This document shows positions 22,167 to 24,310 of a DNA stretch of 24,310 nt, one piece after another. The notes under the pieces were generated by a model, which saw only the letters and a list, made by a program, of their open reading frames with translations, had not been told where the DNA came from and did no database searches. The position numbers were made by a program, and so were the translations under genes. Positions within the stretch are counted from its first letter, which is position 1; each line of letters starts with the position of its first letter. Origin of the DNA: an uncultured Oscillospiraceae bacterium (GTDB lineage: Bacteria; Bacillota; Clostridia; Oscillospirales; Acutalibacteraceae); assembly GCA_900542375.1 (NCBI GenBank), contig UQNI01000024.1:1-24310 (forward strand), written 5' to 3'.

Positions 22167-22846
22167 ACAACGGATCCTTTCGCTTTTTCGATGATTTTAT
22201 ATTCGCCGCTTCGATTTGCAGTCATAATAAAAACATCTTGTAACTCATAGTGTTCCTGCTTTAAAATTTGATATACCCATTGTGTATCTTTTTCACATAA
22301 TTTTAAAGAAAAATCAGATATTTCACCATCACTGATAATGACGGTTTCAATTCCTTTATCCGGAACATGTAATTGCAGCATTTCTGCAGATACCGTGTCT
22401 TTTTCAGGTTTTTTAATTACACTGATTTTTCCGTTTGTTTCCATAATGGCATATGCGACATCCTGTAAGGAAAAAACATCTTTTTGCCGTAATTGTTCAA
22501 ATAAATCTTCAATGGTAATGCGTAATCTGCGCATTTGTTTTTGGTCAACTTTGCCATCATTAATCAAGATAATGGGGCTGCCGCATACAGCTTTTCGGAA
22601 TCCGGAATGTTTTACCATTAATGCCGATACAACAATTTCTGCAATCACCAAAACGGCAATTGGCACAATACCGCTTACCAAAGGCTGTGCAGTATCTTGC
22701 ATTGGAATGGCGGCTATGTCAGAAATGAGCAATGTTACAACTAATTCAGATGTTTGTAATTCACTGATTTGACGTTTTCCCATAATGCGAATTGCAAGTA
22801 TAATAAAGGTATATAATAAAGCTGCACGAATAATGGAAATAATCAC
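22163..22846 (-). CDS. DUF421 (YetF-like) membrane protein
   Basis: 227 residues. Three membrane helices lie in the first 85 residues, with the family motif 'RIMGKRQISELQTSELVVTL' near residues 20-39, where MGKR is the most conserved part. The C-terminal soluble part holds 'GSPIILINDGKVDQKQMRRL' (near 90-108) and 'DLFEQLRQKDVFSLQDVAYA', the two-lobed YetF domain. The start codon is GTG at 22846 with a modest GGGTGAT ahead. It is the first gene of a two-gene operon with DUF4363. Bacillus relatives include YetF, YdfR and YrbG; no enzymatic role is established. Confidence 0.88.
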   Translation of the reverse strand: MIISIIRAALLYTFIILAIRIMGKRQISELQTSELVVTLLISDIAAIPMQDTAQPLVSGIVPIAVLVIAEIVVSALMVKHSGFRKAVCGSPIILINDGKVDQKQMRRLRITIEDLFEQLRQKDVFSLQDVAYAIMETNGKISVIKKPEKDTVSAEMLQLHVPDKGIETVIISDGEISDFSLKLCEKDTQWVYQILKQEHYELQDVFIMTANRSGEYKIIEKAKGSVV

Positions 22847-22999
22847 AATCTATCACCCAATTTCTCATTTAATGTTAAGTATGATACGCTTTGGTATTTT
22901 TTATACAATAAACCTGCTGTATACGGTTATTTTTCCTTTTCTTAAGAAACATTTTAGTTTTATGTTTGCATAATTCACAAGTTGGATAAAAAAGAGCAA

Positions 23000-23026
23000 T
23001 TGCAAAGTGACAAGTTGCTTTTGCAA
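23000..23026. promoter_or_regulatory. Inverted repeat upstream of the XRE regulator pair
   Basis: TTGCAAA (23000-23006) and TTTGCAA (23020-23026) form an inverted repeat with a 13-bp centre that itself contains AAGTTGC. A possible extended -10 box TGGTAAAAT follows near 23060. This could be an autoregulatory operator, but the signal is weak. The rest of 22847-23105 shows nothing further. Confidence 0.3.
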
Positions 23027-23105
23027 AATAGCAGTTGGTTTAGTTTTGGATTTGCTTCTGGTAAAATTTATATAAGTGAATAGCCAGAATATGGGGGAAA
23101 TTGAG

Positions 23106-23330
23106 ATGGAAATATCCTATGCCGAACTGCATAGAAAATTAGGAATTAATGTAGCGTATTATAGAAAATTAAAAGGATTAACCCAAATAGAATTAGCCGA
23201 AATGATACAAAAAAGCCGTACATACGTTAGCCAGCTTGAGGCCCCTCAAATGACGGTTAATATGACAATAGATGTGTTATTCAAAATAGCAGAGGTTCTT
23301 GAGGTACATCCTGCAAGACTGTTGGAGTGA
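23106..23330 (+). CDS. Small XRE-family DNA-binding regulator, first of a pair
   Basis: 74 residues, essentially a single helix-turn-helix domain. 'LGINVAYYRKLKGLTQIELA' is the first half, and 'KSRTYVSQLEAP' holds the recognition helix. A third region 'IDVLFKIAEVLEVHPARLLE' completes the five-helix fold. The start is the ATG at 23106, set by GGGGGA seven bases ahead; the frame can extend to a GTG at 23076 but has no better ribosome binding site there. There is no sensing domain, so it is a minimal repressor of the Cro/CI type. A second XRE gene follows 30 bp downstream. Confidence 0.85.
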   Translation: MEISYAELHRKLGINVAYYRKLKGLTQIELAEMIQKSRTYVSQLEAPQMTVNMTIDVLFKIAEVLEVHPARLLE

Positions 23331-23360
23331 ACTTGTACATAAGAGAGGCGGAATGATGCG

Positions 23361-23618
23361 ATGAAAATCTACAAAAATACAGAAGATTTATCTTTGGGAG
23401 AGAGAATAAAATATTTAAGAAAAGAAAACAACTTGTTGCAGGAAGATGTTACTGCTGCTCTCGGAGTTTGCCGTTCTACTTGTTCCCATTATGAACGTGG
23501 ATTTTCTATACCAAGCATTTCCAAATCTATGAAACTGGCTGAGGTGTTTCAAACCAGTATCAGCTATTTATTAACAGGGAAACCAGATAAAAATATTGAT
23601 AAAGACAAAAAAGAATAG
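23361..23618 (+). CDS. Small XRE-family DNA-binding regulator, second of a pair
   Basis: 85 residues. 'LGERIKYLRKENNLLQEDVT' and 'LGVCRSTCSHYERGFSIPSI' form the helix-turn-helix, and 'LAEVFQTSISYLLTGKPDKN' is the typical end of the domain. It ends in a lysine-rich tail. It differs from its neighbour in sequence, so the two are not a recent duplication. GAGGCGG precedes the ATG at 23361. The two genes are probably co-transcribed and end at the terminator at 23622. The targets are unknown. Confidence 0.85.
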   Translation: MKIYKNTEDLSLGERIKYLRKENNLLQEDVTAALGVCRSTCSHYERGFSIPSISKSMKLAEVFQTSISYLLTGKPDKNIDKDKKE

Positions 23619-23621
23619 ATA

Positions 23622-23653
23622 AAAAGAGCAAGCTGAAAGGTTTGCTCTTTTTT
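23622..23653 (+). terminator. Terminator after the XRE regulator pair
   Basis: AAAAGAGCAA (23622-23631) pairs with TTGCTCTTTT (23642-23651) around a 10-nt loop, and the right arm runs into six T. Confidence 0.85.
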
Positions 23654-23741
23654 ATTTATAAAATGAAAAAGTTGAATAAAATTGGCAAATTCAGTGAAAA
23701 GTATAAAGTAAACACTTGGAAAACAGAATGGAGGAAACAAA

Positions 23742-24310
23742 TTGAGCAGGCAAGAGAAACAGCAAGATAATGTTCCGCAAAAAATTTCCTCTTCCCTATT
23801 GGAAAACTTAGTTTACTTGCGCAAACAATTTGACGGAAGCATGGATTTTATCATCCGTCAGTTTAATATTGAAGGGACCAAAGCGGCATTAATTACCATT
23901 GATAATTTAATTGATAAACAAACCATTGCCGAAAGTATCTTAAATCCAATCCGAAGAGCCGAATTGAGTCATTTAAACGGAATGGAAAAGATGAAAGAAA
24001 TTCGAGATAACATACTGACAACCGTAGATCAAGAGCAAATGGTGGAATTTGATACGTTACTGACCAAATTAATGAGCGGCTTTGCAATGCTGGCAATAGA
24101 CGGATGCGATTTTATGCTTTCTATCGGCGTACAAAGTTTTGCTTACAGGAGTATTAGTGAACCCAGCAACGAAGTAGTACAGAGGGGTTCCAGAGAAAGT
24201 TTTGTGGAACCGTATGTGATTAATATTTCTATGATACGCCGCCGTATGAAAACACCAAAATTAAAATTCGAGCGTATGCAGATTCAATCAGAGAGTAAAA
24301 CAGATGTTTG
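23742..24310 (+). CDS. Spore germination protein of the GerA family (partial, 3' end outside the window)
   Basis: 189 codons are visible and the frame is open to the right edge. The start is TTG at 23742 (LSRQEKQQDNVPQK), seven bases after GGAGG. The sequence is the N-terminal soluble domain of a germinant receptor A subunit: 'RKQFDGSMDFIIRQF' is close to the 'LGNSSDIVIRxF' opening of GerAA/GerKA proteins, and 'RGSRESFVEP' followed by 'NISMIRRRMKTPKLKFERM' is the family signature (RGPREGF...N..LIRRRIK.P.LK). The membrane domain should follow beyond the window. GerA-type receptors sit in the spore inner membrane and respond to nutrients. The frame runs through to the end and is the clearest sign that the organism makes spores. 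Confidence 0.93.
   Translation, partial: MSRQEKQQDNVPQKISSSLLENLVYLRKQFDGSMDFIIRQFNIEGTKAALITIDNLIDKQTIAESILNPIRRAELSHLNGMEKMKEIRDNILTTVDQEQMVEFDTLLTKLMSGFAMLAIDGCDFMLSIGVQSFAYRSISEPSNEVVQRGSRESFVEPYVINISMIRRRMKTPKLKFERMQIQSESKTDV

Noticed and set aside
23671..23708. Sigma-G promoter ahead of the GerA-type gene
   Set aside because: TGAATA at 23673 resembles a sigma-G -35 box, but the only -10-like sequence (GTATAAA near 23701) is about 22 bp away, too far for a sigma-G promoter.

Overview
This window is a stretch of low-GC chromosome from an endospore-forming clostridial Firmicute (Eubacteriales, possibly an Oscillospiraceae/Ruminococcaceae-type anaerobe). The evidence is the 5' end of a gerA-type spore germination gene at the right edge, type III pantothenate kinase (CoaX), NrdR, an ECF-type vitamin transporter component, Gram-positive surface proteins with TGD-type sorting tails, many TTG/GTG starts with strong GGAGG-type ribosome binding sites, and a strictly anaerobic-type nitrogenase-like enzyme. 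The exact genus cannot be read from the sequence.

Left part (1-7310): after the 3' end of a surface protein gene and its terminator comes one seven-gene operon. It encodes a NifH-like Fe protein, a complete siderophore/heme/cobalamin-class ABC importer (lipoprotein, FecCD permease, ATPase), two NifD/NifK-like proteins and a flavodoxin. A strong promoter (TTGACA-17-TATTAT) is overlapped by an inverted repeat that resembles a DtxR/IdeR-type box, and a second copy lies in the leader. There are no nifE, nifN, nifB or nifV genes here. The likely reading is an iron- or metal-regulated system that imports a metal chelate or tetrapyrrole-like compound and reduces it with a nitrogenase-like complex. 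This is the most interesting system in the window.

Middle part (7317-16798): mostly single housekeeping or accessory genes, several in convergent pairs separated by terminators. They are a DUF1294 membrane protein, a GHL10-type glycosidase, the tRNA methylthiotransferase MtaB, an HPr-like protein without the catalytic histidine (Crh-like), an ABC-F ATPase, a small helical protein of unknown function, a leucine-rich-repeat/InlB-repeat surface protein broken by a one-base frameshift, and an RNase Z-like metallo-hydrolase.

Right part (16799-24310): a sugar phosphate isomerase/epimerase-type gene lies behind two 52-bp direct repeats, each carrying a promoter and a palindrome. It is followed by nrdR. 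Next is a pantothenate/CoA module: panT-like ECF S component plus coaX on the minus strand, divergent from coaBC on the plus strand. Then come a DUF421/DUF4363 membrane pair, two small XRE-type regulators, and the start of a GerA-family germinant receptor gene. No rRNA, tRNA, CRISPR array, insertion sequence or prophage was seen.
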